Source: Gryllus longicercus
Taxonomy: Eukaryota; Arthropoda; Insecta; Orthoptera; Gryllidae
NCBI GenBank assembly: GCA_038098605.1
Contig: JAZDUA010000386.1
Span: 124,001 to 188,000, forward strand
Direction of reading: 5' to 3'
Length of the DNA stretch: 64,000 nt
Shown: one piece after another, positions 37,241 through 47,459 of the stretch
How the letters are laid out: the number at the start of each line of letters is the position of its first letter
Numbering within the stretch: position 1 is the stretch's first letter
Made by a program: the position numbers and the translations under genes
The notes under the pieces: generated by a model
Told to the model about the DNA's origin: nothing
Databases searched by the model: none
Seen by the model: the letters and a program-made list of their open reading frames with translations, nothing else

Positions 37241-37627
37241 ATGAATGCTTGTCGACAAAATCCACCACCTGCAGGTGGAGAAAAAACTTCAGATTACTAT
37301 ACCACCATAAAATTACCAGCACGCTTTGAAAATCCTAGTAAGGACATCTTTACCTTCATCTTGTTTCTAAAGCAACTTGAAAACTTGACTAATTCTCACA
37401 TTATTTTTTTCACAGGTTGGTTTTGTTGTTACGGTAGTCAGAAGGAGCCACCTACCCATCCTTTCTATAATACTTCTAATGGTAATTATGGATGGTTTGC
37501 ACCAAACATCCATACTGTACCCCATGCATTTTTCCCAAAGACATCGACATTTTCACGGCAACAGGGTGTGGGTGGAATGTACAAAAATTTTTCACTAAAC
37601 ACTGCCCTAGACACATCAATCCTTTAA
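37241..37627 (+). CDS. PIERCE1/PIERCE2-family ciliary microtubule inner protein, two exons, 102 aa
   Basis: Exon 1 is 37241-37337 and exon 2 is 37416-37627 (TAA). They are separated by a 78-base intron (GTAAGG to TTTTTTTCACAG). The spliced product begins MNACRQNPPPAGGEKTSDYY and contains LPARFENPSWFCCYG, YNTSNGNYGWFAPNIHTVPH, FFPKTSTFSRQQ and GGMYKNFSLNTALDTSIL. This matches, in order, the conserved blocks of vertebrate PIERCE1 (formerly C9orf116): TSDYY, RF.NP.WF.GY, YRTSN..YG, FYP....FS, GGM..N.LN. The family lines the lumen of axonemal doublet microtubules, so the expected site is sperm flagella or sensory cilia. Unspliced, the frame stays open through the intron. An AATAAA signal lies at 37789-37794. 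Which paralogue it matches best is unresolved. Confidence 0.88.
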   Translation: MNACRQNPPPAGGEKTSDYYTTIKLPARFENPSKDIFTFILFLKQLENLTNSHIIFFTGWFCCYGSQKEPPTHPFYNTSNGNYGWFAPNIHTVPHAFFPKTSTFSRQQGVGGMYKNFSLNTALDTSIL

Positions 37628-37788
37628 ATATTTGTATTCTTCAACTTACAAGTTTTTGTAAATTCATTTATATTGCTTCAGTGACATAAAGTTGTGCAAA
37701 CTTGTTATTCTTCTATAATGTAAAACCTTTTGTTATGCTCTTCTTTTATTTAGACTCACATCTTAATTTGATACTACATATAACATTG

Positions 37789-37794
37789 AATAAA
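37789..37794 (+). terminator. polyadenylation signal for the PIERCE-family gene
   Basis: This is an AATAAA about 160 bases after the stop codon, the first canonical signal downstream on the plus strand. Confidence 0.55.
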
Positions 37795-37799
37795 AATGT

Positions 37800-40392
37800 T
37801 TCACATAAAAGCTATTTAGAAGAGCTTCATTGTAATACTAAAAACTAGGAATACATACACTTAAACTTCTTTAGCCTGATAAATCACTAAAACCAGCTTT
37901 TTGTATCTTCATGATATGAAAGTAATATTGAAATACAATTAAAAGGAAAAAAAATTAGGAGGAATATAATAAATTCCCCATTATAAAAGTTAAGATTAGC
38001 AATTTAAACTATTTAGGAACTGAAGTATAGTTAACCCTTCGCACATAATCACTGCATACAAATTTCACCAAAACACAAACAAAACTTGAGTCCCAGTTAG
38101 GACACAGTATACAGATACATATAATAATCAAATAGGCAAAAATTCAGTCCCTTAGAATTTGTGTAAACAACAACTGATATGAAATTGGGATAATTCACAA
38201 ATTTTAAATAATTGCATTTATAAAGCACATTAAATGCACTAATTTATACAGAACATGATTGTTCAAAAATTAAAGTTAAGTTAAGTGTTACAGAAACTGA
38301 AATTGTTACCCATATAGTTGATAAAAAAATTTAAGATATTCATGATTAAAGAAATACAAAATTGTACGATCAAAAAGAGTATGAATTGTTCTCCACATAT
38401 ATTTCCTATATATTAAATTCTTGAGTAGGTATGGATTAATACTTTAATTTTATCTTCATGTAGAGCAGCAATGAAAAAACAATTTTTTCAAATACATTTA
38501 TTTTTGGATGGTAATATGGTTAACCAACAAAATGGTTAACATTTACTTTTAGTTCTTACAAACCATTAAACTAGTTTAGGAAATAATTTTTTGCAAAAAT
38601 GATCAGGGGCTCCTAAAGATGTTTTTAGTCTGCTTACATATTAACCCACACCTGCTGCTGCAAAATAAAATGTAGAAACCAAATATTCAATAACACTAGT
38701 TAGAATGGATTTGGCCTAGTTGTCTTACGTAATACATATTTTAAACATCAGCAAACAAAACTACAACCAAGAGACATCCCTACATAATCAAGCAATAAAT
38801 TGTGCAGAGGTACATTCAATTTTTTTCTTCTGAATTATTATACTTTGTCCTTTCATGTTTTAATAATTTTGAAGAACTACTGACATATTCAAAATATTAG
38901 TCTGCATTATCTCCAAGATCATTTTCATTAATTAGATAAACAATTTTAACATTGAAGTGGTAGCACCACAATTGTGTATTATATCATTTCAAGTATTTCC
39001 TGAATTTTTCATCAGAATAATTTTGTAATTGTACTTGTAATAAAATTAGTACTCTCTCAATATAAATAAATTTTATATGGATTGAATCACAGCTGTAATA
39101 AACTGTAAAATCAACAGCCAACCCAACTTCATTAATGTCGTATTTTACACCAACACAAAAATTCTACGTTTGTTGCTCAAGATCACAACAGAATATTCTA
39201 AATAAATGAAACCAAAAGTAAAACTTGTTTCCTCAATGTGTGAATTCATATTGTGTACTGGCTTATTTAAACGTCAGCAAACAAAACTACAACCAAGACA
39301 TCCCTACATAATCAAGCAATAAATTGTGCAGAGGTACATTCAATTTCTTTCGCATATTTAAATACTCAATTAGCATCCAGGGTTGGTCAGTATTTAAATT
39401 CTAGTATTTGAAATGCATATTTTAAATACATTTTTTATTCGAAACACTGTATTTTTGAGTTTTTTTTAGGCATATATTTTAGAGATGTATTAAAAAAAAC
39501 AAATTAAAATACAGGCGAAGAAGATAGTTTAAACGAGGATAGTTTCTTTGTATTCGATTCTGCTAGTGAATGCACCTCATTGGAACAAAAATAAAAAGCT
39601 CCTTTCAGCAGTTGAATTTGGATTCTATTGATTTTTAAATGATAAATCTAAATCATTAAAAATTCTGGACAATTATCCAGCAATAAGAAAGCATTATAAC
39701 ACTAAGTTTATGTTTATCTATGAAAACTGAACGAGTTTTCCTTTGCAGGTTTCATACATTTACCGTCCAGGGGTTTATTCTCCGATGATTTGTTTAAAAA
39801 ATTAGTCTTTTTAAAAAGAAATTCCATTTCTTTGGGTTAGACATTTTTGAGATCATTTTATATCAGAAAATGTTTATACAAATGGTTTCAATACAACACA
39901 ATAGTTATTGCTCAGAAATGTGTATGATGGTCAATTACTAATTTACTGTGACAATTACAATATATTGCAAAAAAAAATAATTATATATTTACAGTATTTT
40001 AAGTTCATATGTATTAGCACATCAAGTCCTAATGTATTTTGTGCATGTATTTAAATACTTATTTATAAAGCGTTTCCTATCCTCGTTCCCTTAAAAGTAA
40101 ATACTGATAATACAGCAAGCAAGGGCATCACAGCACTTACAACTCAAATCAAAGAACGTTAAAGATTAATTAGTTACATTTCCAAATATAAAAATGTTAT
40201 TAACATTAAAAGAAAATATAATTACTGCAGTTAATACATAAAAGTTACTAGGAGGAAAGAAAAAGCACAAATATTTTAGGTAATACATGTTTTTTACTGG
40301 ATCATTATATTTAGACATCTCACAAGTTTTGGATCTCTTAAGATACTGACCATTACATAATTTTTGAACCTTGTATACAAAATTTGTCATTC
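37800..40392. other. intergenic region between convergent PIERCE and GSTCD genes
   Basis: AT-rich and non-coding on inspection. It contains the 3' UTRs of both genes and a direct repeat (annotated separately). The 74-codon minus-strand frame at 40166-40390, directly after the GSTCD stop, is not conserved-looking. Confidence 0.5.
38741..39349. repeat. direct repeat pair of about 83 bp, 525 bp apart
   Basis: Copy 1 (38741-38825) and copy 2 (39266-39349) share CAGCAAACAAAACTACAACC, AAGCAATAAATTGTGCAGAG and GTACATTCAATTT. They differ by a few substitutions and a 2-base deletion in copy 2. No LTR-like termini or coding sequence lie between them. The simplest reading is a local segmental duplication or two ends of a decayed element. 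Confidence 0.75.
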
Positions 40393-42129
40393 TTAGTCAT
40401 AAAAAGATGCATCTTGCCATTCATTTGGTATTCCAACAAGCAAATTGTTTTTAGGTGTACATGATTCAGGAATCAATTTTGCAAGAGATACAAAATAACC
40501 AGCTTCACTGGCATGAAGACATCGGTCCTTGTCTATAATACCCATACACTTCTTGCCCTGGTCTGTCTTTACGTTATTCTCATCATGAGTCTGATCAGCT
40601 GAATGTCCTAACACAAGATATTCTCGTAAAGTCATTGGAGAATCTCGAAAAAATTTACTGCGAGGATATGTAATAATGTGATTGTTCTGTACAGAGCCGT
40701 AACAACATGGGCAACAAACAAACACGGCCCTCTCTTTAATACAACACTGAATAACCAAGTCTGTTGCAACACCGCATGCATGAAGGGAAGTTCCAATATC
40801 AAAATGTCCCACAAAATAGTCCAAGTTGCATTGACAAAAAGAAACATTTGAGAGACCAAGTTTCTTGACTCGCTCTCTAGCTCGGGTTAAGGATTCTTCT
40901 TTATTTTCTAGAAAAACAACATGGCATCTTGGTAACAAATGAGCTAAGACAATACCTAAATGTCCACTACCAGAACAAAAATCAACAATAGTGTGACCTG
41001 GTTGGGCTACTTTCAACACAGCTTTAGTCAGGTTTTCTAACTGTTGGCTCTTACGTTCACGGCGAGATGCAGGCAGGTGACCACCCTCCGGCTGTGCATC
41101 ATACGGCAAAGACCTCCAGTCAAATTCTACTTCATTACCAAAAGGTGGTTCTAAAACATCCACACTCAAACCAAGCATATCTACCACAAGAAGAGAAGCA
41201 TCAACATCTTCTTGTCTGGTAAATATTCTGTTCCTAGGTTTATATCTCCGAGGGTCACTCTTGTATATGCTCTGCTTTGGTACATCAGGTACGTTATATA
41301 TGACATACATATCATCCACAAGTTTGCTAGGAATGGTGTTGAAAATTGAAAGAGATTCTTCTATTCCATCTTGTTCACACATATTATGGTACCATTTCAT
41401 TATAAGAGGTATATTTTGTTGCAAATATACACTTCGAATACTCTCTATTACTATATGCAAACAAGGGAACAAAATCACATCTGCTAATGTCATTGTAGGT
41501 CCTTCAGCAAAGCAATGTTCCACAATACCTAGGTCACCAACATCATAGGTGGTTTTCCCACATTTTTTCATCAATTCTTGTGCTTTCTTTTGTACATTGT
41601 GCATGCGAATAGGTTGTGCCATGTGCACTTCAAACCTAGCAATATCTTCGGGAATTATCACTTCTGTTTTTGACATACTTCCAACAATTAAATGCTTGGT
41701 AGTGGCGATCATATCCACTTCACAGAAGCGTGTCCATACAGATGACTCGGCACATGCCACAAGACACCCTTCTCTGAAACCGAGAAGTGTGCGACTCCAA
41801 TGGCTAGGTTCTTCTGCCACAATGGTCTTGATCAATTGTCGAAGAACTGCACAAAGACCAGCAACACAAGTACTCCTCTCGACTAATATAACAGGCAGAA
41901 CACACAACTTCGCTGTATGAGGCAAGGACTCTTTCTGTAACACTTCATAATTCATTCCTAATACTTTTATTTGAAACACTGGTGTAGAATCTTGTTTCAC
42001 CACCATTATCATTTTTATCTTAGTACCAAAGCAGTATTTGACCATAAACACAGTGATTAATGTTTCCAATGGCACAAGAACCCACCCATTTTCAGGCTCT
42101 GAAAAAACTTGAAGGTAGAGCATATCCAT
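40393..42129 (-). CDS. GSTCD: GSTCD: glutathione S-transferase C-terminal domain-containing protein, intronless, 578 aa
   Basis: A single uninterrupted minus-strand frame of 578 residues. I start it at ATG 42129 (MDMLYLQVFSEPENGW), the first ATG after an in-frame TAA at 42210-42208; a second ATG is two codons on. Residues about 170-270 form the GST C-terminal-like helical part (EHCFAEGPTMTLADVILFPC). The C-terminal part is a Rossmann methyltransferase fold: VDFCSGSGHLG (about residue 382, SAM motif I), CHVVFLENKEESLTRARERV, SLHACGVATDL (about 450) and FVCCPCCYG (about 472). That order and the HACG/CCPCCYG pair are characteristic of GSTCD and related Methyltransf_32-type proteins. The molecular substrate is not established for the family. 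It lies 82 bases after the JTB stop on the same strand. Lack of introns contrasts with the many-exon vertebrate gene. Confidence 0.94.
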   Translation of the reverse strand: MDMLYLQVFSEPENGWVLVPLETLITVFMVKYCFGTKIKMIMVVKQDSTPVFQIKVLGMNYEVLQKESLPHTAKLCVLPVILVERSTCVAGLCAVLRQLIKTIVAEEPSHWSRTLLGFREGCLVACAESSVWTRFCEVDMIATTKHLIVGSMSKTEVIIPEDIARFEVHMAQPIRMHNVQKKAQELMKKCGKTTYDVGDLGIVEHCFAEGPTMTLADVILFPCLHIVIESIRSVYLQQNIPLIMKWYHNMCEQDGIEESLSIFNTIPSKLVDDMYVIYNVPDVPKQSIYKSDPRRYKPRNRIFTRQEDVDASLLVVDMLGLSVDVLEPPFGNEVEFDWRSLPYDAQPEGGHLPASRRERKSQQLENLTKAVLKVAQPGHTIVDFCSGSGHLGIVLAHLLPRCHVVFLENKEESLTRARERVKKLGLSNVSFCQCNLDYFVGHFDIGTSLHACGVATDLVIQCCIKERAVFVCCPCCYGSVQNNHIITYPRSKFFRDSPMTLREYLVLGHSADQTHDENNVKTDQGKKCMGIIDKDRCLHASEAGYFVSLAKLIPESCTPKNNLLVGIPNEWQDASFYD

Positions 42130-42144
42130 GTTGATTTTGGTTTC

Positions 42145-42150
42145 TTTATT
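42145..42150 (-). terminator. AATAAA between JTB stop and GSTCD start
   Basis: The minus-strand AATAAA lies 61 bases after the JTB stop and 15 bases before the GSTCD ATG. If used for JTB, cleavage would fall inside the GSTCD coding sequence. If skipped, a dicistronic RNA would result. Confidence 0.5.
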
Positions 42151-42211
42151 TTTTAAGGGCAAAATTACAATAAAATAAATAAAAATTACAAAGTTCTTCC
42201 AGTTGAATTAA

Positions 42212-43033
42212 TCACACACCACTTGCCAGCTGCCTCTGAATTCTACGTAACATTCGATGGTCAAGAATCTTTTGTCTTGCATACACAACCGTTGAAGAGA
42301 CCAAACCAAGCGCAAACATTAACCCTTCAAATAACCAGAAGTTGCGTTCTTCTAACCATGTGACCTTGTCGCAACTGAAAATAAAACAAGTTAAGAAAGT
42401 AATTAAATATTAGTCATACATTGATTCCAGAACACTAAATTAACTTCTTTGAAACATCTGCTACATCATTTTGAACAGAATAATGGCTGAGAAAAAGTCT
42501 ACAAACCTTCTCACCACAGTTGTTCCAGTTTTACTACATTTAAGAACTTCCTTGAAATGAGAAGGAAGACACGCGCCAATACTTCTACTTGTTATCTCAA
42601 AATCTTAAAACAAAACATTTATCAAGAAAGATATAAAAAAGGTTAATAAATATTAAAGCAAGGTGAAAATATGTGAGCAGACAAACCAGTGCATGGATGG
42701 CAGGGCTCAACAACTGAAAACTCTTCTCGCAATATACAATCGCTGGTTACATTTTTCACTGCTGTGGCGTGATTCCTGCTATTTCCTGCAGTTAGATGAC
42801 TTTCCAGAACTAGCACCAGCAATGTCAATCTACAATTACCAAAATAAATAAGGTAACACGGTCCAAACATTTCGGAACGAACACTTCATTTTTAATTTCA
42901 GTTGTCCTTAAAATTTTACACGTCATTGTCACCAGTCATGACATATAAATCATTTAAAAATAATACACTTAACTTACCCTCCCAAAATCGTAATAGCTAA
43001 AAGCATTCGCTTCTGAGTGCAAGACTCAATCAT
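42212..43033 (-). CDS. JTB: JTB (jumping translocation breakpoint protein), four exons, 152 aa, complete
   Basis: Coding exons are 43033-42978, 42829-42687, 42603-42507 and 42374-42212 (TGA). All are AG/GT bounded and sum to 153 codons. The protein starts MIESCTQKRMLLAITILGG, with a hydrophobic N-terminal signal/anchor at residues about 10-28. An extracellular Cys-rich segment follows: C50, C62, C65 (DCILREEFSVVEPCHPCT), C78, C89 and C100 (KCSKTGTTVVRSC). Then come WLEERNFWLFEG, a transmembrane helix (about 112-131) and a short basic tail (RMLRRIQRQL). The C-x-P-C...C..TG...C pattern, the E-R-x-F-W-x-F-E-G block and length near the human 146 residues identify JTB, a single-pass membrane protein linked to mitosis and cell growth. 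The short GSTCD-facing 3' side is notable. Confidence 0.93.
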
Positions 43034-43408
43034 TTTCTTACACCAAGCGTAAGCAAATCTAAGAAATACAAGTCATGTAATCTCTTTAATTACATTTTAC
43101 AACAAAGTGTATTGTCCCTTATCCTAAATACAGCACAAAAGAAGCCACGATTTCTCATTCCATTCCAACAATAGTAATCACATTGTCATTCGTTCGCACC
43201 CGCAGCATGTTTTCTCACATCTTTTCTCCATGATACACCACGACGTATATATATACTCTGTGATATACAACCTTTTCACCATGAAGTCTGTAAAGAAATA
43301 AAACTCATCTCAAATGTTGGAGGCATGTTGGGAAACATACGAAACCTCGGCAGCAAATCGGACACACTTAGCTTCAGCGACATCACGCGGTGAATGAAGG
43401 AACTTATA

Positions 43409-43493
<85 letters not shown>
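43409..43493. repeat. (AAT)28 microsatellite upstream of JTB
   Basis: A pure AAT tract of about 85 bases starts roughly 375 bases upstream of the JTB start codon. Long Ile, Leu or Asn open frames across it are artefacts of the repeat. No SINE is attached to this copy. Confidence 0.95.
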
Positions 43494-43499
43494 GTTTTC

Positions 43500-45500
43500 G
43501 CACAATGTACAGAGTTACCTTTCACAAAATTTTGTTAGTGATTATATCCGAATTTCACATATTTTTACATGCTATTGTGACATACCAGAAATCCCCCAAA
43601 GGCATTTAATAAAGGAAAATTGCATCGAACGTATGTTTCCTTTTGAATTGGATGCATATTACCAATATTGTCGACCAAGGAATATACGTCATGAGGATGT
43701 CAACAAACTAGTGTTCTTTACTTAATGGCCTGAATACATGATTCTTTTTCGAAGCATGACCCCGGGACATAATCATGAATTCATTACAAGACGGCGTTGA
43801 AAATCGAGGTTCCGATTTTATTTAGAATGGGGCAGTTACTCTCCTGGCAGCAATGAAGTGGACGGTAATAATTATGCAGACTTAGGCTGGGTAATATTTT
43901 GATGCTAGGAAACGGAAACGTTATGTTAATTGTGTGATTTGTTTATATGTAGTTAATAATTTGTAATTTGAGGGTAGCATTCTCAGTTTGTGTTGTAATT
44001 TGTGATTTTCGGGATTCCTGTAAACTAGACTTTGTGCGTGGGGAAATTAATGTAGAATAGATTCGATACTAGGCATACATATTGTATTAAGTGAAGTAAA
44101 ATGTCAAGACAGTCGCAAGTAGACGCTTCATCCGTGGCGCAAGAAGGAAAAGTCGCGTTCGCAGACTGCATTAATTGAATAGATCGAATTATAGAATATT
44201 ATCAAACACTTAGGATTTTCAGGGAACAGAACAAAAATTCTCGCACAGCCAGAATTTACGATAGCAGGAGCATCGCGAGGGCATCCCTGTTGTAGAATAA
44301 TAAATCATGTATGTATCATTGTTTAGGTTTCCACACGGTTGAGCACATGTTGTCATCAATGTTTTTAATAGCAGGATAATACAGAACTTCCAGAGCTCGC
44401 GGCTCTGTACAGAGTCGCACGTCCACATATAATAATAAAATAATAAAAAGTGTTGTATGTCCCAGGTTTGTAAAATCAATGTAATGTTTGAAATAGCAAT
44501 AGTAATCAATAATGTAATGAAAGTAATATTAATCGGACAATATAAATAATTAGTTAATAAATAAAATTATCACAAAAACTTTCACATAGTTTACACACGT
44601 ATGTTTCTTCTGGTTGGTGGTACGAGGTTTCCTTTTTGCAGATTCGGAGGTGGAAGCCTTGTGCAGCGAAACGAGTCATTGGCTAATTACGTAAATTACC
44701 TAAATTAGTATGTCTTAAGTCGTATAGGGCTTTCATCCATTCTGTGTTTATCATAGCGTCTGTGTTGTAAAAAATTTCAAACATATCTCGTCCTGTTTCT
44801 TTTGTAATTCCTGTAGTAGATTCTTATATGCCTCCGTAAAGGACAGTAGCAGTTGATAACTTAACACAGTATGACAGTGATCTTGTATTTCTATGTAAAA
44901 TTGCTCCCTGGAGAGTTGATATTATACATTGATACATTACATATACATATATTATACATTGATATTATACATATACATTGATATTATACATATACATTGA
45001 TATTATTACAAAAAAGATTTTCTCAAAAACTGCTCCAATTTTTTTATTTAAACTTTTGGTAGGGATTGTCCTAAAAAGATTTAATAAACACCATATTGCT
45101 CTATTCTTTTATTTTCACAAAAATTACAATTTTTTTACTTGTTAATATTTACATTAGCGGTAATTTGTTCACATATCATATTTATGAGTCGATGTGCTTT
45201 AAATATTGCATACAAAGTTTCTCGAAAAATTATACAAATGTAACTTTTTGGGAAGATCTCTCACGTCGTTAATTGCACATTTCCAGTAATTTGTAAACAT
45301 TACTGTGAGTTTTTGTACGTTAAATGACTTTAATAAAGTTAATCATGAACTCAAGCATTTTCTGTGAAAGAGCTTCAAATTTCGAATTTACAGTAGTGCT
45401 TAAATGCCATTTTCATAAAAGTACTCTAATTTTTTCAAGTGCCCGCAGCTCCATCCACAAAGCAAGAAATACCCGATATGCTTATATACACGTGTATGTC
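43500..45500. other. intergenic, repeat-derived, no gene
   Basis: I see no coding signal. A tandem of about 22 bases (ATATACATTGATATTATACA type units) runs from about 44922 to 45005. 45000-45430 is the 'AAAAACTGCTCCAATTTTTTT' AT-rich repeat style, also seen near 53.92 kb. Short frames at 44219-44509 and 45324-45512 are unconvincing. Confidence 0.45.
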
Positions 45501-45529
45501 GACAAACTCTGAAGGTACATGTGGCATCC

Positions 45530-47450
45530 GCGCAAGTGGTACCACAATACGTCACTACGTGCGCTGCCGTCCTTAGAAGCAGCGCGGAATGGTCCGGAAG
45601 AGCTGCGGCGTCGCCCATCACCCCGCAGGGCTAATCAGGGAGCCTCTTCGCTGCGGTCATCTGAGCACATCCTACCACCCAGCTATCGCCCACCCCTCGT
45701 CCCAGAGGGGGGACAAGCCGCGTACACCATTCGGCGCGGTGCTTCATAAGCCGAACGCCGCACCACATGAGGCAGTCAGATTCGGATTCGATTCGGTTGC
45801 ATGACTACCGAGGAGGACGGAATCACCAGAGAAGAGCTCCGGCCACCGTTGGACTAAGTCCTTTTGAGGACTAGAGCAAAGTTGTCTCGCCTTGCCCTTC
45901 TAGAAAAAGCCCTTTTTTAAGGGCTAGCAATTCATAGCCCCTTAGTAGGGGAATGTCGCGATGTCGACGCCTGCGTCGTCTCCCGAGCGGCTATTTTTCA
46001 CCGCTCACGGGTATGAGAGTGGCGAACGCGGTAGAACCGCAAGACGAACGACGTCCAGGGGAACCTTGAAGCGTCGCTTAAGTTCCCCTTCAACTGAGCG
46101 TGTATGCTTAAAATCTTCCCCTGCTTCCAGAAGGAAGAAGGGCAGCGGAACAACGCCGGCCGACTCGCCGCCCGCTACTGCTATTAGAGAGTTTTAGCGC
46201 CACGCGTAAGGTAGTGGCGTTATGCACTAAGTCACGTGACGGACCTTGAAGTCATAACGTCTTACCTTAGGCCTAAGGTACGACCTTATACCTTCATAAA
46301 TAGTGCACGCCTGTAAGAGCCTCTACGGTCACCTTACAAGCGGCAAAATGGCCGTCTAAAAACAGGAAAAGTTGAATTTTTCCAACACTGGTAAACCGAT
46401 TCTCGTATGTGAGGCAGTTAAAATTATTTCTTACCAACTCCACAACGCTGGCAAGAATTAACGGGATATGTTGGAGAGGTGACAGGAAATAAGTTTTCGA
46501 AAAAGGAGTTCAAATCATATCTTCGCGATAGGTTATGTCTCAAATGAACGCTGGTTTAAGGTATTTCCTATATTTTCAAGAAAAGCAGACTGCATACTCA
46601 TCACGGAGGGCCACAAAATCTAAAACTCAATGCACAATGTATATTTGTTGTTTTGTTGACTCGTAACGTGTTTTAAATGTCTCACCACTAGCCTACACTC
46701 TTTGATATATTATGCAATTTCTCTGTTCAACGCCTGAATTGCTTACTTTGTTATAATGCATAACGCAATGTTGCAATAGCTAAAACTCTTCTGAAAGTTG
46801 TTCATTACGACCATATACAGGCGTTAGTCACGTGATCAATAGAGTTTAAGGATATCTCCTTACGCCTGGCGCTAAAACTCCCTATTACCACGATGCCTGA
46901 TGCTCTGCCCGCCGCAGCGGATGCCGCACCCACCACGACGCCACCCGCCGCTGCTACCGGCGAGAAGGACGGGTTCACGCTCGTCACACGCCGCCGCCGA
47001 CGCCCACCCCATCTTTCTCTACGGGGCGGCGGACATTTTCGGGCTCCTCGAGGGCTTGAGACCGGCCTGCGGCGAAGCCGATATCACCGCGGAGGTGGCC
47101 GGCGAAGCGGTCAGGGTACGGCGCGAGTCCCTCGAGGCGCACCGAGATGCTCTGGCCGCCGTGGACGAGAGAGCCGTGGGGTATCACACATACTTCACGG
47201 GAAACTCGGGTATGTCCTGAGAGGCATACCTTTGGAGCTTTCGCTAAAAAGCCCTCCACGATAATATGTCGCAAATCGGTTTTCAGGTGCAGAAGTTGGA
47301 GCGCCTGATCAGCTAGCGACCTGGGCGAAGGGGCAGAGCGCTGCCGCCAAGGGAGGACACGGAGCATCACCGGGCGCTCCGTGGGGTAACAAACACCAGG
47401 ACCCACGGAGCTCCGCGTACCTCCGCGTTTCTTCCGAGGCGTACTAAAAA
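45530..47450 (+). mobile_element. GC-rich LINE-type 5' end and ORF1, interrupted by a TIR element
   Basis: A GC-rich leader (45530-45960) precedes an ORF1 starting MSTPASSPERLFFTAHGYES at 45961. The ORF runs to 46186, is broken by a 696-base insert, and resumes at 46888 in the same frame (PDALPAAADAAPTTTPPAAA). A later frameshift (near 47000) moves coding sequence to FLYGAADIFGLLEGLRPACG and YHTYFTGN, then back towards LGYVLRGIPLELS and ALHDNMSQIGFQVQKLERLI. The order 'gag-like segment, YHTY, VLRGIP, GF.V..' matches the pre-zinc-knuckle region of jockey-type ORF1 proteins. No RT follows directly, so the copy is truncated. Confidence 0.65.
46187..46882. mobile_element. 696-bp non-autonomous DNA transposon with TATTA duplication
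   Basis: Terminal inverted repeats begin GAGAGTTTTAGCGCCACGCG at 46187 and, on the other strand, GGGAGTTTTAGCGCCAGGCG from 46882. They match through GCGTAAGG, and a further shared TCACGTGAC lies about 45 bases in. TATTA flanks both ends (46182-46186 and 46883-46887). Internal palindromes (CCTTAGGCCTAAGG near 46264) and no coding capacity mark it as a MITE. Superfamily is uncertain. Confidence 0.75.
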
Positions 47451-47459
47451 TTCTATGAT

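Noticed and set aside
37241..37627. Single-exon 128-codon reading of the PIERCE-family gene
   Set aside because: The middle 26 residues interrupt a conserved block and are bounded by good GT-AG sites; the spliced form matches the family.
42130..42162. Upstream TTG start for GSTCD
   Set aside because: Animal genes start at ATG; the first in-frame ATG is at 42129, matching the expected N-terminus.
43276..43609. Open frames of poly-Leu, poly-Ile and poly-Asn
   Set aside because: They are translations of the (AAT)28 microsatellite.
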